Shown: positions 35,570 to 47,833, numbered from the stretch's first letter. The stretch is 64,000 nucleotides of DNA from Stenocarpella maydis (GCA_002270565.1 NQMI01000008.1:4807-68806); one strand, 5' to 3'. Notes: generated by a model not told the origin, from the letters alone. Made by a program: numbers and translations.

Positions 35570-36676
35570 TTAATCTGTCCAGCCTTCTCCCTGTGAAGGC
35601 ATAGTCGTTTAGTACCACAGTATTTATGGGAACAGATTGTCCTGAACTCACCAGCCCGAGGAGCTCTTGGCCCTTGAGGAACTCCTTTGCATTCTGCTCC
35701 CCCATCCACTCCGGCAATGTCCTGTCGATTCCCTCCTCGGTATCGAAGAATTTACCACCCGTGATGAAAACCGCCTTTCCGTTGAGTCCTTTATCAGCCG
35801 AGCACTGAAGTATTATCTTGCCGACGTCGGTGGGAGTATTCAGAGGCATCTTCTCTTTTACCCACTTCTCTTTCACACCCAGAAGCTGAGTATCTGTCGC
35901 CCAGGGACAAAGTGCGTTCACCCTGACACCGTATGTTTTAGGAGCCCATGGCCGGAGGGCTCGCATGAGACCAATGACGCCATGTTTTGCTGTCGAATAG
36001 GCGAATAACCCAGGTGCCTCGGTGATGCCAGCTATGGATGAGATGAGCACGATGGATTTGGAGAAGTCTGCGCCATGGCCTGAAGGGTTACTGGCATTCA
36101 TGTACGCCAAAGCTATCCGGCAGAACGACAAGACACTGATCAAGTTTATGTCTATGTGGTCTTTGAGCGCCACAGGCTCCTGGAGCAGAGGTCAATTTCC
36201 TGCTTCTCTGGTCTGCCGAGGGTCCCTACTCACACGCCGGACACTCTCCAGATCCAAGTGCTCTGGTTCAAACCATCCGCCTTGCTCCTTTACAGCAGCA
36301 CAGGATACGGCAACGTCCACATGGCCGTGGTCCTTGAACGGGGCATCGAAGAGGGCTAGCTGCGAGTCGTAATTCCGGACGTCGAGTTTCTGAAAATGTA
36401 CTGAGCCTCCTGTGCTCTGTGACCGTAGTTCCTGCTCGACCGCCTTTCCTTTTTCCTCGTCCCAATCTCCGAAATAAACATGGGCACCATGGCTGAAGTA
36501 CAATGCCACGGCGGACGCGCCGATACCTTGCGCCCCGCCTTATATGATGTTTGAAGTCAGTGATCACGCATGGCTTGGCAGATGATTGATGCCGGGTGGT
36601 GGTTGATACCTGTCAAGATAACAACCTTGCCCTTCAATGTCTTGGCATCCTCCTCAGAAAAAAATATCTCGGCCAT
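35570..36676 (-). CDS. Short-chain dehydrogenase/reductase (classical SDR)
   Basis: Minus-strand exons are 36676-36610, 36538-36234, 36179-35652 and 35590-35570 (306 aa). The first splice rebuilds the cofactor motif T22-GGAQGIG. D47 at the end of the second beta strand favours NAD(H). The catalytic residues are S172, Y185 and K189 (AYSTAKHG). The usual NAG motif reads SCAAV (101-105), a departure from the family. The last 7-codon exon gives a C-terminus ending GEGWTD. It is soluble and presumably oxidises or reduces a small alcohol or ketone. It most resembles 15-hydroxyprostaglandin dehydrogenase-like fungal SDRs; the substrate is unknown. It is divergent from a second SDR across 507 bp. Confidence 0.88.
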
Positions 36677-37183
36677 GGCGGAGTTGGGACTGTCAGGTTT
36701 CGGTACTGGCCGCCTTGTGAGGTACAGGGGATGTTGGATTTAGTTGTATGGACGAAGGATGTGGTGCTTCACGTTGGAATAAGTTCGTCTTTGAAGCACT
36801 CCAAGTTCCGTGTGGAGTAACAGACCTTTCGGATCATCATCTGACGGCCGAGGCCCACTAGATGCCCACTAAACAATACGTGGCTGCGGGGTTGTCCTCC
36901 TGGTGACCCAAGCCTTAGAAGCCAAAACCCCCCAAACTCTCGGCGTTCAAAGATTGCAGGATCGGCAACTCGACGTCACCGTGTAGGGACCGGATCAACT
37001 ATATACTTTTTTTTTTTTGGAGAGAGGAGACGTCTCGGGTGGATAACCAAGTTCCAGAAATAGACTAGAATAATAAACAGCACTTGCGATCGAAACCCAG
37101 AACTCACTCTCGCGTGCTACTTCAAACAAGCTGTCAAGCCCTCATCATCGAACGACATTTAAAGACTTACACAGGCGCCTATC
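36677..37183. promoter_or_regulatory. Shared divergent promoter region of two SDR genes
   Basis: This 507-bp interval separates the two start codons. It includes a long A/T homopolymer at about 37009-37018 (TTTTTTTTTT), the sort of nucleosome-poor tract often found in bidirectional fungal promoters. No specific factor site is claimed. Confidence 0.4.
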
Positions 37184-38133
37184 ATGAGTGGCGAGCCAGT
37201 CAACGGTCATGCCCAAAAGACGGTCATCGTGACTGGGGGCGCAAGCGGCATCGGTCTCGCAATGGTGGAGCACTTTGCTTCTCAAGGACACAATGTCGCA
37301 GTATTCGACGTGAACCTCGAGGTTGGGAAGCAAGTTGTCTCCGGCGTGGCAGCCAATAACCCAGGAGCTAAGATCCAGTTCAAGAAGTGTGACGTTTCGT
37401 CCTGGAAAAGCCAGGCCGATGCTTTCAGAGATGTCTACAACGAGTGTGGGCGGATCGATATTGTCATGGCGAACGCTGGGATATCCGAGCAAGGCGGGAG
37501 TGCCATGGCAAGCATTGAAGAGGACGAGCCGAAGGAGCCCAACTTGAAGATAATGGACGTGGATCTCTATGGAGTCATCTACAGTAAGCACCCATCCTTC
37601 TCATCACCGCAACGGGCAAGCTGAGCCGAGCCACAGCTGTGAAACTCGCGATACACTACATGAACAAGAACCCCTCCACTGCCGCATCTCGAGGCTCGAT
37701 CATCTGCACAGCTTCCAACGCCGGGCTGTATCCATTCCCCGTGTCGCCGCTGTACGCCGCTGCGAAGTTCGGAGTGGTAGGGCTTGTTCGCTCTACCGCA
37801 CCGGTAGTGGAGCGCCACAGGATCCAAATCAATGGTCTGGCGCCTGCGGTACTAGGTCGGATATACCCTTCTCCTGCTCTCCCGGACTTCCAGCTGACAG
37901 TTACCACGCTAGTCACGAACATTGCACCAGACAAGTCGCTCTTCGAACGCATGGTGGTTACGCCAATGTCAACCTTGATCAAGGGGGTCACGAAGTTTGT
38001 GGACGACCCAAGCCTGAATGGCGAGGTTGCTGAGATTCATGGGGACAACGCCACCCTCCGCCCACCCCACGAATACGTCGACGAAGACAGCAGGAGGAAC
38101 CTTGAGATGTTTTGGAGCTTAGGCTACGCTTGA
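37184..38133 (+). CDS. Short-chain dehydrogenase/reductase (classical SDR)
   Basis: Exons are 37184-37583 and 37637-38133 (298 aa); the intron has a GTAAGC donor and CCACAG acceptor. Cofactor motif T17-GGASGIG, acidic D42 for NAD preference, intact NAG at 97-99 (MANAGIS). Catalytic Y173 and K177 are in PLYAAAKFG, with Ser at 160. The end is LEMFWSLGYA. It is only distantly like the divergent SDR next door, so this is not a recent duplicate. Together with the MFS gene downstream it may form a small metabolic module; the substrate is unknown. Confidence 0.88.
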
Positions 38134-38873
38134 TTGTTCGCGGCAGCACAGATAAGAAAACAAGAACTGACAGGTTTCAATCTAATATACAAATCTGATT
38201 TGCATCTACCCTGTGTCACAATGACTGCAGCGGCTCAATTCGCTGTCACCGTCCCCTTGCAGGTTTCATCTCAGTCACGGCCATATAACTGGACATCAGT
38301 ATCTCCCTGCTCTGCTGACGGTGCCCGACGAAGCTTCCTCTCCTGAACCTTATTGGTGTGTTCGGTACGACAAGTCCAGCACCACCTATCACCGGGGAGT
38401 TACAACATCCATTCGTGTCACGAAAGAATGTTGTCCCGCGCGCTTTGATGCAGACATGGCCCATGCCCGTCTTCCCCAGATCCAGCCCCGGCATTTTCCC
38501 CGCACTCCGCATGCTTGGATCTACGCGGATTCGTCCAGAACGGGACTGGATCCTGGGTCTTCCGCTTGAGCAATCGCTTACACAGCGACGTCTAAGACGC
38601 TGAAACACGCGGGTGACTCCCGACCGCAGAGTTACTTCGTTATGCCCGTGCTTGGGTTGTGGAGAGGGTCACGGTATGATCTGGATATTAACCTGGGGGC
38701 GCACCACGACACGAGCCAATCCCACCCCCCCCCAAAACTGGGTACTCTTTCCAAACAAATGGTGTCCTCACCTCCATGAGTATTGTTATCCAAGACTTGT
38801 TCCTGGAAAGCAAATGCTGTCCTCACCTGTATTCATTATTATCGTCTAACATTTGCGCCATCAACCAACGATA
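38134..38873. other. Intergenic and promoter region of the MFS gene
   Basis: No gene seen. A C-run near 38727-38735 and generic leader sequence precede the ATG at 38874. Confidence 0.5.
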
Positions 38874-40736
38874 ATGCCTCTGGGAATTGTCGAAGACCGC
38901 CATCTGGAGCACGTCCCCGGGACGTCGCCCCTGAATGAGCTGGGCCAGGTCGGGCTCGAGGACGTCGCGGGCCTCGATTCCAACTTCCTCAAACACGACC
39001 CAACTGGGAAGATCGTCCTCATCCCCCAGCCTTCCGACTCGCCAAATGATCCTTACAACTGGCCGAAGTGGAAGAAGAGGATGTTTACGGTTGCCATCGC
39101 GTATGGCTGTGGATGCGTAGGGGGTATGCCCTTTGCTTCTCCTCGCCCCCCCATCGCAATTAATAGGCGCTGGGGATTGCGACTGGTTTAAACAAGTCAC
39201 TGACACGATTACACAGCCGTCGGCCCGTTGCTCTCAGCCGCCCTGGCGCCCCTTGCCGAGCAGTTCGGAATTCCCCTGCAGCAGTTCACTCTGGGTCTCC
39301 AGGGCTCCTGTATTGTCGCCATCGCCGTGTCTAGTCTGATCTGCAATTCACTGGCCGTAAAGTTCGGGAAGCGGCCGGTATATATCATCACGTCCGTCCT
39401 TCTCGTCGTCTCGTGTTTCTGGGCCGCCGAATCCAAGTCGTTCGGATCCCTCGCCGCGGCTCGAGCAGTCCAGGGCTTTGCCATGGCTCCCATGGAGGCG
39501 CTTGTTCCGGCCTCCATCGCCGATATTTGGTTCGTACACGAGCGCGGGTTCCAGTCTGCTGTCTTCAACCTCGGCGTGCTTGGCGGGATCAACCTTGCTT
39601 CTCCCATCGGTGAGCTCACTGTCTGATAGACGAGGCAAAAGCAGGCGCAAGATGCTAATCACAAACAGCCGGCGCCATTATCCAATATGGATCATACCGC
39701 ATCTGCCTCAACGCAATGGGCGGCGCGTTCATCATACAGCTGATACTCACCGTGCTCTTCATGCCCGAGTCAGCCTACCACCGCACAGGCGCGATCAATA
39801 TTGACACCACGGATCAATCTGTCAGTCAGGTGCTGGACAAGAAGGAAGAGTTCGAACACAACGAGGACAAGACAGCGGCAAGCCCGACCAGGGAATCAAG
39901 CAACGAGCCAGCAAAGTCATTTATGCGCGAGCTCCTCCCATACGACGGGTACTGGGACAAGACGTCGTTTTGGCGGACCCTCATCCGCCCATTCTTCTTC
40001 CTCGGCTCGCCCATGGTCTCCTGGGCTACCCTACTCTTCACAACTTGCATCTCGTGGCTGGTGCTCATCTCGATCACGCTCTCGCAAATCTTCTCGGCCC
40101 CACCCTACAACTTCTCCATCACGGCCGTTGGCGCCTCGAACCTTTCCTCTTTCGTTGCCACTCTGATGGCCACGGCCCTGGCTGGGCCCCTCATCGATGG
40201 CCTCGCAAAGTTCATGTCACATAGGAACAAGGGCATATTCGGTAAGTCTGTTCCTCACCTCTCACCCCGGCCAGACATGCCACTGACAGCCCTTTTTCTT
40301 AGAACCGGAATTTCGACTGCCCATCATGACCACATATTTGGTGTTTACCGCCGTGGGCTTCTTCTCGTGGGGCCAGTCCCTCCACGCCCAGGACCCCTGG
40401 CCCGTCCCCGTCATCGTCTGCCTCGGTCTCATCAACCTCGGCGTCCAGCTCGGCACGACCGGCGTGGTGACGTACATTGTCGACTGCCACCGCGAGCAAG
40501 CTGCGGAGGCGTTCGCCATCATGAACTTTGTCAAGAACCTGTTCGCCTTCGGGCTCACCTTCTACGCCAACGACTGGATCATGGTCCAGGGGGTGCGGAA
40601 CTGCTTCTTCGTCATCGGCGGCATCACGGCGGCGGTGGTCCTCACGACCATTCCGATGTACATCTTTGGCAAGCGTGCTCGGAGCTGGACCTATCGGCAC
40701 CGCATTATTACCAAGATTGTTCAGTGGACTCGCTGA
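38874..40736 (+). CDS. Major facilitator superfamily transporter (DHA1-like, fungal)
   Basis: Exons are 38874-39123, 39217-39609, 39669-40241 and 40303-40736 (549 aa); all three introns are in phase 1. The N-terminal cytosolic tail contains NDPYNWPKWKK, the entry motif of fungal drug/polyamine:H+ antiporter-type MFS proteins. There are 12 predicted membrane segments. A motif-A equivalent (VKFGKRPVYI) lies between segments 2 and 3, and ARAVQGFAMAPMEALVPASI corresponds to motif C-like helices. A charged central loop (about 250-305, KKEEFEHNEDK) separates the halves. It probably exports or imports a small organic compound at the plasma membrane. It is downstream of the SDR pair, in the same direction as the second SDR. 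Confidence 0.9.
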
Positions 40737-41292
40737 AGCAGACATGCGCTATTGTGGGGATATATGTTTCATTGTGTGGTGTGAGGTTCCTATGTAGCAG
40801 CTAAATGTGCGATACTATTATATTGTATGTCAACTGTTCTGTCTTTATAGGGGACGAGGGACAAACGGCACTTCCACTGCGTTTCTAATACTCCCTTGGG
40901 CTCGTGTCATTCCGACAATACACAGTCAACACATAATTGTCTCCCCTCAACAGTGCTGATGATGAGTCCGGCCGGCATCATTGATGCGCAAAATCACTAA
41001 ACGGACGACGAATCGTCACGGTCAGGGACCGCCCCAAGCGGAGTATCGCAGCAGATGGCTGGGCCTCGCGTTCCAGGCGCCCGAGATGTCTCACTGTGCT
41101 CTTCCTCACACCCGTATTTAGCCAGCCTGCTGTTTTGGAGGGGCGAGTGGGGGCTGCAGTGCACCGGCGACTCGTCTCCACCCCACGATAACACAGCACC
41201 TCCGCAGAACGCCGCCTCGGGTGCTCCATCGGCTTCCCCCGCTTGCTGACGGTTGAAGGGTTATCAGTTCTCTAAACGCAACCTCGATGACA
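40737..41292. other. Intergenic, no gene seen
   Basis: 3' flank of the MFS gene and 5' flank of the tRNA. Short overlapping ORFs without support. Confidence 0.55.
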
Positions 41293-41363
41293 GTCATGAT
41301 AGTTTAGTGGTAGAATCCAGGCTTCCCATGCCTGGGGCAGGGGTTCGATTCCCCTTCATGACA
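41293..41363 (+). tRNA. tRNA-Gly (anticodon CCC)
   Basis: A 71-nt cloverleaf. Acceptor GTCATGA pairs with TCATGAC, discriminator A. The A-box region is TAGTTTAGTGGTAGA, and the anticodon arm CAGGC-TTCCCAT-GCCTG has CCC in the loop centre. The T arm is GGGG-TTCGATT-CCCC. No intron. Genome-encoded CCA is absent, as expected. It decodes GGG. Confidence 0.97.
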
Positions 41364-41368
41364 TTTTT
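41364..41368 (+). terminator. Pol III terminator of tRNA-Gly
   Basis: A run of five T residues starts right after the discriminator base, the normal RNA polymerase III stop. Confidence 0.8.
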
Positions 41369-41956
41369 GCTCTTTGTACCCAGGAATGTTTGACATGACA
41401 GCTACAAGAGCCTTGACACAGTTTTATAGTGTGAAGTAGTTTCCCCGCGTGGTATGTAGAGCTCGCGCGACGTGGTGGGGCATTGAATGCTGCCGTGTGG
41501 TAAAAACAATCCAAAGAGGCCAGTCAGTCGTTCGATGTATCCTGTGAGGTTCTCGGGCACGATGTTCAATGTTTGGGTAGAGCAACTCCACTCATTTTAA
41601 AAATCATTGCAAAAGGGCCGCAAACTCTCTTCTACATATAAAATGATACAGCGCCGCGATACTGGGGCCCTGGTTCTCAACAGGTTCCTTGTCTGAGATT
41701 TGAAGAGAGATCCTTAAATCTAGATTGCAATGCAGTCGAATTTCGGCAGTGAGAGTGATTGATTAGTTATGCCATGGATGCCTGAGGCCGGACACCCTGT
41801 GTGTTAAATGCTATCCATATAATACTATCAAGGCTCCAAATTCCACTACCCCCAATCTTCCCACCCTGCCTGGGTCCAAAATGCTTCGAATGAATTCGTT
41901 GTACACTGGTTCTACAGGCATTGTCCCTTAAGCCTCTTCAATTTACATCACCTGTG
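41369..41956. other. Intergenic, no gene seen
   Basis: Moderately AT-rich sequence between the tRNA and a decayed minus-strand gene. No feature recognised. Confidence 0.5.
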
Positions 41957-42640
41957 TCATGTGCCCTGGGTCTGTGGACTTACCACCTTGTTAAGAGACT
42001 CTGCGAATAAGTCCTTCACCTCCAATCTCAGATCCAGAGGCTTCATTCGATCAAAAAAGATTTTTGAGCGTTGATCAATAATAATGATCGCTGTAGAATA
42101 GTTAGCATAGCGTAATAATGAGCTCATTCCTTCGATTTCATGCTCACCAAGATGCCAACACGGAAGTAGCTTCGCCGTCCATTCCATCAAGTCTCTCTGA
42201 GAGGTTTTTATGGATTCCGGAAGAATCAGGTTTATTCCGACCCCAACGCTTTGTGAAGGCGGTAATAATGGTGTCTGAGTTTAGTTTATGGTTAAATTGA
42301 ATTAAGCTGAAGAATGGAATACGCGTAGTTATCAAGGATCCACATCTATAACTGGCCCCCCGGGGCCATCATCACAATACGTGTAAGATCACCAGGAACG
42401 TGCCATGGAAGTCTGGCTGCCCGGTACACAACCTGATCCCGATCTCGTGTCGAGGTGTCATCTAGATTCACGAAGTACGATTGTTCCAAGATTCGTCGAA
42501 TATGCAAAGGGGGCTCTCGCGGCTTTGAGGCGTCCAGTTGTTCCGGTCTAGCCCATACTGAAGCAATCTCTCCTCAACCTCAATATCCACGGCTTCCCAC
42601 AACTTCGCCACATTCATCAGGTATATGCCAAGTTTCGTCT
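41957..42640 (-). pseudogene. Remnant of a CorA-like fungal protein, frameshifted
   Basis: Three minus-strand pieces can be read in one direction but different frames. The first is an acidic helix (NVAKLWEAVDIEVEERLL, about 42630-42575). Next is RRILEQSYFVNLDDTSTRDRDQVV (about 42500-42430), resembling the R-x-L-D-Q-[FY] and D-x-R-D-x-D-Q-V signature of fungal CorA-like or ankyrin-linked Mg transporter-like proteins. Last is DTIITAFTKRWGRNKPDSSGIHK (about 42280-42200), followed by a helical stretch to 41957. The order is that of the family, but frames are shifted and stops intervene. A MULE insertion begins 24 bp upstream. Family assignment rests on memory of motifs. Confidence 0.45.
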
Positions 42641-42671
42641 TAATAACTCACAGATTAGCAGTAAATCTCTT

Positions 42672-45576
42672 GAGAACGGAGATTCGCAAGGCAGAAAACG
42701 GAGGGTACAAGGCAACATGTATCCCTGGTGCGCCAACATTAATTTGCACTATGGGCTCGCCATACATAACAGAAATACACAGTCATTAACTACACATCTA
42801 TTGCATATCGTCGCTACTATCGTGACTTCTGGCCTTGGTGTTTTGCTACTTTCTTCGTCGCCTAGGCCGTTCCTCCTCGTACCCAAGCACCGTAATCTCC
42901 TCCTAGGTCTCCTTCTCGTCGCCAACGAGGTCCTCTATAGTTAACTCTACCCGTGGCAGCTGGTTGATGGTCTCACGAGCCCTCGTACGGGGCTTCTTGG
43001 CTGTTGGCCCTGGTGTTAAGGCCGTCGTCGCTGGCGAGGCTGTCTCTGCAGAACGTCGCTTCAGAAGCTGGCGAGTTGGTAGCTTCATAAGCCCTGCTAC
43101 CAACTGCTAGTCCCGTCGGACGGCTTCTCGCTAGTTCTTCCTACTACGGGAGTCCTTCTCATCTAGTAACTAGAGGGTCTCATCATTCCACTCGAATACT
43201 GAGTTAATACATTGTATAGAGGTTATCATCGCCCTCGTCTTGTTACCTGCCCTACTACCTAGACTAGTGGTTATTAAGGCTATCTTCTTACCCATTATAG
43301 CCTTCTCACGGGTTGCAAGAATACTATCTTCATCTACACTAAATATACTCTCATCACAAGGTCTTCCCTTTATTACAGTAACCCTGTTTGACTCAAGGAC
43401 TACTAGAAGAGAGTTTCCAATTAAGAGGTTATAATCTAGCTAGTAAGACTTATAAATATCTTCTCTCTCAAGAGGGCAGCTAGCTTCCTCACTATCAGCA
43501 ATTCAGCTTATACAGGGCAAGCTATATTAGGTATAGATAGGGTAAACACGTATCATCAGCAAGCAGTTGCCCTATAAAACCTGCCCCTAAAGTATTCACT
43601 TCGCATGACTTCTCATTATCAAGAGAAGCTCAAGGGCCGCCCACAATACCTAAAGTAGAAGCTTACTAAGCCACTTCTACCTATTAAACTTCTCTAATAA
43701 TAATATCTTCTAACAGGCCTCCTTAGAGCATAAGGCACGAGAACTATCCTCTATCATCTTATAAGCAGCCTCAATTAGGTAGAGAACGTTACCCATTCCA
43801 TAGCCAAGATAAACCTTTAGCTTCCGATATATAGCCTCTATAGAGGAGATCGTATATAAGCCGAAGTTAAGGATTTTATAGGTCTTATATGCAGCCCATT
43901 TAGCAACAATCTTCTCCCCTTCATCAATATACTAGGTCTAAAGGTAGTTAATAATTACCACCTGGTCTGAGAACTTCTCTTATAGGCGCTACCAAGCTAT
44001 ATCATAGATCTCACAATCAATTGAGAATTCCATAATCTTCAGAAGGTCAAATAGAGCCTAACAAGTATAGGGGATATCCTCTAATTTGGGGACCTTTACA
44101 GGTATCATGGCTTTATTTCTCCCTAGCGCACCCAGCAAGACCTTATCTTCTGCCTCACCAGCTTCCTCCTCTTCTACTTCCTCCCCTTCATCTTCTTCTG
44201 CCATCACTCATAGCTTCTTCCACTTCTTCTTAATATTCAACTTAACGTTAGCATTAATGTAAAAGAGGCAGAGTTAGTAACATGCCTGGGGGAATTCATA
44301 GCTGAGGGCATTAATCAGGGCAGTATCATAGTCTGTTATAAAGACCGTTAGGTCATCAGCTTGGCAGTAGCAGAGGAGGTCGTAAACTTGCTCCAGAAGC
44401 CATCAGAAGTTAGGTTCCTTCTCACCATCAACAACGCCTTAGAATAGGGGCAAGTTCTTCCTCATATAGGTCACGCAAGTGCCCTAAAAATACAGCATCT
44501 TCTTATTGTTTATCAAATATATACAGTTAAGTAAGAGGCACTACGTAAAGCGATTCTCTCAAATCCACGCTAACTATTCCCTTATACACCAGAAGATACC
44601 TATAATATTATCATTACTATTAGTTGCAAAGCAATACTAATATCCCTTCTTCTCAAGCAAGTCTAGTAAGGCTTATATTAGAGTATAGATTCCTTACTTC
44701 TCCTTCCGCCAGCCTACCAGCTAGTCCTTCATTATATTTAGTCCCACAATAACATCAGGATACTATCATCAGAGTGCCTGCTTAAGCTTCTTCAGCTTTA
44801 CCATCAAGGGGTCTTTAGCGGTACAAGTAAGGAATTCATACTGGGCTTCTATCAGTTTAACCCAGCCACGCTGGGCTCCACCAACTTCTTAAGGGCCGTG
44901 AGACTAGTGCTCTATATTGTTAAGCTAAAGGACCCATTTTCCAGCAGTCTTCTTAGTATAGTGGGCAAGTGCTAACCAGCCACAGTTGGCTTTAATCGTG
45001 GAGGAAGAGTGTATTATTGCAATAGTTAGGCGTTTGGTGCCGCGGCTATACCGTAGACTTGCATATACAGGGCCAGAATCCACCTTAACTATTATATAGC
45101 CAGCTCACTTCATGACTTCATCTAACTCAGCTTTAAGGTCCTCATAGGTATCATATCCATCATGAAAAAGTCTCAAGTACTCAGGAGGTTAGCAAAGTGC
45201 TAGGAGTCTATTATTTGCAGCAGTAATATGGGCGTTCCAGTTGTAACAGTCTGCCTGCCACTACGCCTCAAGGCGGGTATAATCAGGGGCCTGCATTATC
45301 GCTACAACACCAAAAAATTTGATTCTAACTGGTGATAATGTATCTCTAATGGCCAAACCATCGATCGCAAGAAGTATTTGGCCAGTATCGTATGTAGTGG
45401 GTGGTTGGCGAGGGAGTGTTATTTGGTAGGTGAAGGGGGTTTGGCAGGTCTGCAGACAAAGGGCACAAAAGGCACCTGGTTGGGGTGGTGTGTGAGGTTG
45501 AATGGAGCGCTCTGATTGGCTGGGGGTACTTATTGCCTTGTACCCTCCGTTTTCTGCCTTGCGAATCTCCGTTCTC
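42672..45576 (-). mobile_element. MULE DNA transposon, subfamily B, copy 1 (2905 bp)
   Basis: Perfect 44-bp terminal inverted repeats starting GAGAACGGAGATTCGCAAGG. The transposase is encoded on the minus strand and is full of TAG/TAA/TGA. It has the same length as the copy at 49390-52294. The first 300 bp are the same by eye, but the middle carries many additional G-to-A and C-to-T changes, so it is the more strongly RIP-mutated of the two. Its right flank is Ty3/gypsy integrase DNA (TAAAAAAAAGG). Confidence 0.88.
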
Positions 45577-46269
45577 TAAAAAAAAGGTTTAAAATATCAT
45601 TGGTAAATGCAACTCCTGCAATAAAAATAAGGCCTTCAGATACAAACTATATAAATTATTAAAACCTCTATTAGTACCCACGGCTGTATGATCATTTATT
45701 AGCCTAAACTTTATTATTAAGCTACCTCTTTTATGAGAACCCTTAACTAGAGTACTATATGACAGTATTCTATTAGTGGTTTGCAGACTAAGCAAGTATG
45801 CACACTTTATATTATATAAGGAAGCCAGTACTGCAGAAGAACTTGCATATACGTTCTTATAAATTATTATAAGCAACCACAGAATACTATATAAGATTAT
45901 CTTAAATAAAGATAAGCTTTTTATATTAAACTTCTGGAAGTTATTAATAAAGTAGCTTGAAGCAAAATATAAGCTCTTAATAATAGTATATTTGCAAATA
46001 AATAAATAAATAGAATAAATCAACCAGATTATAGAATAATACCTCTAATACTATATTAACCAATTATAGGATAATTGGGTTGAACTACTACTATTAGCAT
46101 AGTTTGCCTATAATATTATAACTACTAGTACAACTAAACAGTTACCTGTCTTTACACTCTATGGATATAAACTATAGGTATATTATAAATTACTGCTAGA
46201 TAATACCCTAGCGGAATTAGCAGAATAAAAAGCAATATAAATTAGATAAATCTAAAAGAAAACATTTAA

Positions 46270-46760
46270 GTAGAACTTTCTTTTATTTAAAAATGAACAA
46301 TGAAATATATAAATCAGAAAAGAATTAAGAGACTAATTCTTAAGAAGGGAGATAAGGTCTATCTTTTTTACTAAAACATTAAAACTAAGTAACCTAGCAA
46401 TAAGCTAGACTATAAGAAAATTAGCCCCTTTGAAATTTCAAGAAAACTTTTAAATACTAACTATAAACTTTTATTACCTAAAGAAATAAAATAATACCCT
46501 ATTTTTTATACCTTACTCTTAGAACTAGTACTTAAGAATGTAAAATTTAAAATATAGATTGAAACCCTTAATAAATATAATAAGGAATATAAAGTGGAGA
46601 ATATTATAGACTTAAGATAGTACTAGGGAATAATAAAGTACCTTATCAAATGGAGAGGCTATAATTCTAGTGAAAATACATGGGAACCGGCCTAAAATTT
46701 GACCCACTATTATAATGAACTCAAAAAGTACCATATGCAGACCACTACAAAACAGCCCCA
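46270..46760 (+). pseudogene. Ty3/gypsy integrase C-terminus and chromodomain
   Basis: The plus frame reads KRLILKKGDKVYL, KKISPFEISRKL, NTNYKLLLPKEIK, a tether, then IKYLIKWRGYNSSENTWEPA. This is a classical chromodomain with its aromatic residues (Y, W, W) preserved. A few stops (Q or W positions) interrupt the frame. Confidence 0.75.
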
Positions 46761-47158
46761 GGAGCTAGGAACACGACCTAGGGACCCCACATACAATGGA
46801 CCACAATGAACCAACGGCATAATGAAACCACACAATAAACCCCGGTCTTTACAGTAAAAACAAGGAAAACAACCAGCAAGAGACTAGTTATAATAAGAAT
46901 AACCAAGGCTAGTAACCAATCAACTCCTTAGGGGGACACACTAATACCAGTCACCCTACCTAAACTAACACCCCAAATACCAGTCACACCTAAAAACCAC
47001 CTAAACAGATACCAGTATCCGCACCCCACGCCCCAATGGGTACCAGTCATAAGAAAATAAGATTAAGATAATATAGTATAACTAGTAGACCAGGAAGCAG
47101 CTAGAAACTAGGACTAGTTAGATAGCATTGATATAAATTTCATTCCCAATAATAAGAA

Positions 47159-47833
47159 TTAGGCACTAGATGAGCTACCTATAGGCGCACCCCCTTTATT
47201 ACCAGTACCTATAAATTCGGACTAACTAGTACCATTACGTATTAAGGAACTCTAATTAAAAACACCAACCTTACCTTTAGAATGGAGCCAAGCCTCTTAT
47301 ACCATCATTCCACCAGCCTCCTCTATAGAATTCCTCTGTATAGCCTTAGCGGATTGTATAGCAATCCGTGCTTGCTTTACTTTAGCCTCCTCCTTTTCTA
47401 CCCGCTCCAACTCCTCTACATTATTAATGTCTTGATGGACCGCACGCATTATCTTCTTATACCACATCTACTTCTATTTGCAAAGGCGCAGGATCCTCGC
47501 ATTTAACCACTAAGCCTCCTCTATAGCCTCCAGCTCCTTCTCTAGCTGACGGTATATTAGGGTAACCTTGTTTAGCTGATCGGGAGTAAGACCTTAGATA
47601 TTATAATTAGATAAGTTAAGGCAAATATAGGTTCAATAGTGAGTGGACTCTAAATCTGCAACCTTGCAGTCCTTAGCCAGGTTACATTCTTTGCAATAGG
47701 AATAAGGCATAGGAACGACGCTGCCCTTTAAGGCAATAGCAAAAAGAAGAGCAGCCTTATGCTTAGCAACAGAAAAAGACTTCACGGGATAAGACTTAAT
47801 AACCCTACCCAATATAATGAATTAGGAAGGCAT
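47159..47833 (-). pseudogene. Extra ORF antisense to gag-pol, second copy (224 codons)
   Basis: The minus frame from ATG at 47833 to TAA at 47161-47159 is exactly 225 codons, interrupted only by TAA/TAG/TGA at likely Gln, Trp or Arg positions. A basic N-terminus (SVAKHKAALLFAIALKG) precedes a Cys cluster (YCKECNLAKDCKVADLES, then ICLNLS). A coiled coil (QLEKELEAIEEA; NNVEELERVEKEEAKVKQAR) and a conserved tail (SKGKVGVFN-SSLIRNGTS) follow. It aligns along its length with 12526-13072. It starts about 75 bp from the 3' LTR, so antisense transcription from that LTR could drive it. The function is unknown. Confidence 0.65.

Noticed and set aside
34322..41363. Secondary-metabolite gene cluster
   Set aside because: No polyketide synthase, NRPS, terpene synthase or cluster regulator is present; two SDRs and an MFS carrier are not enough.
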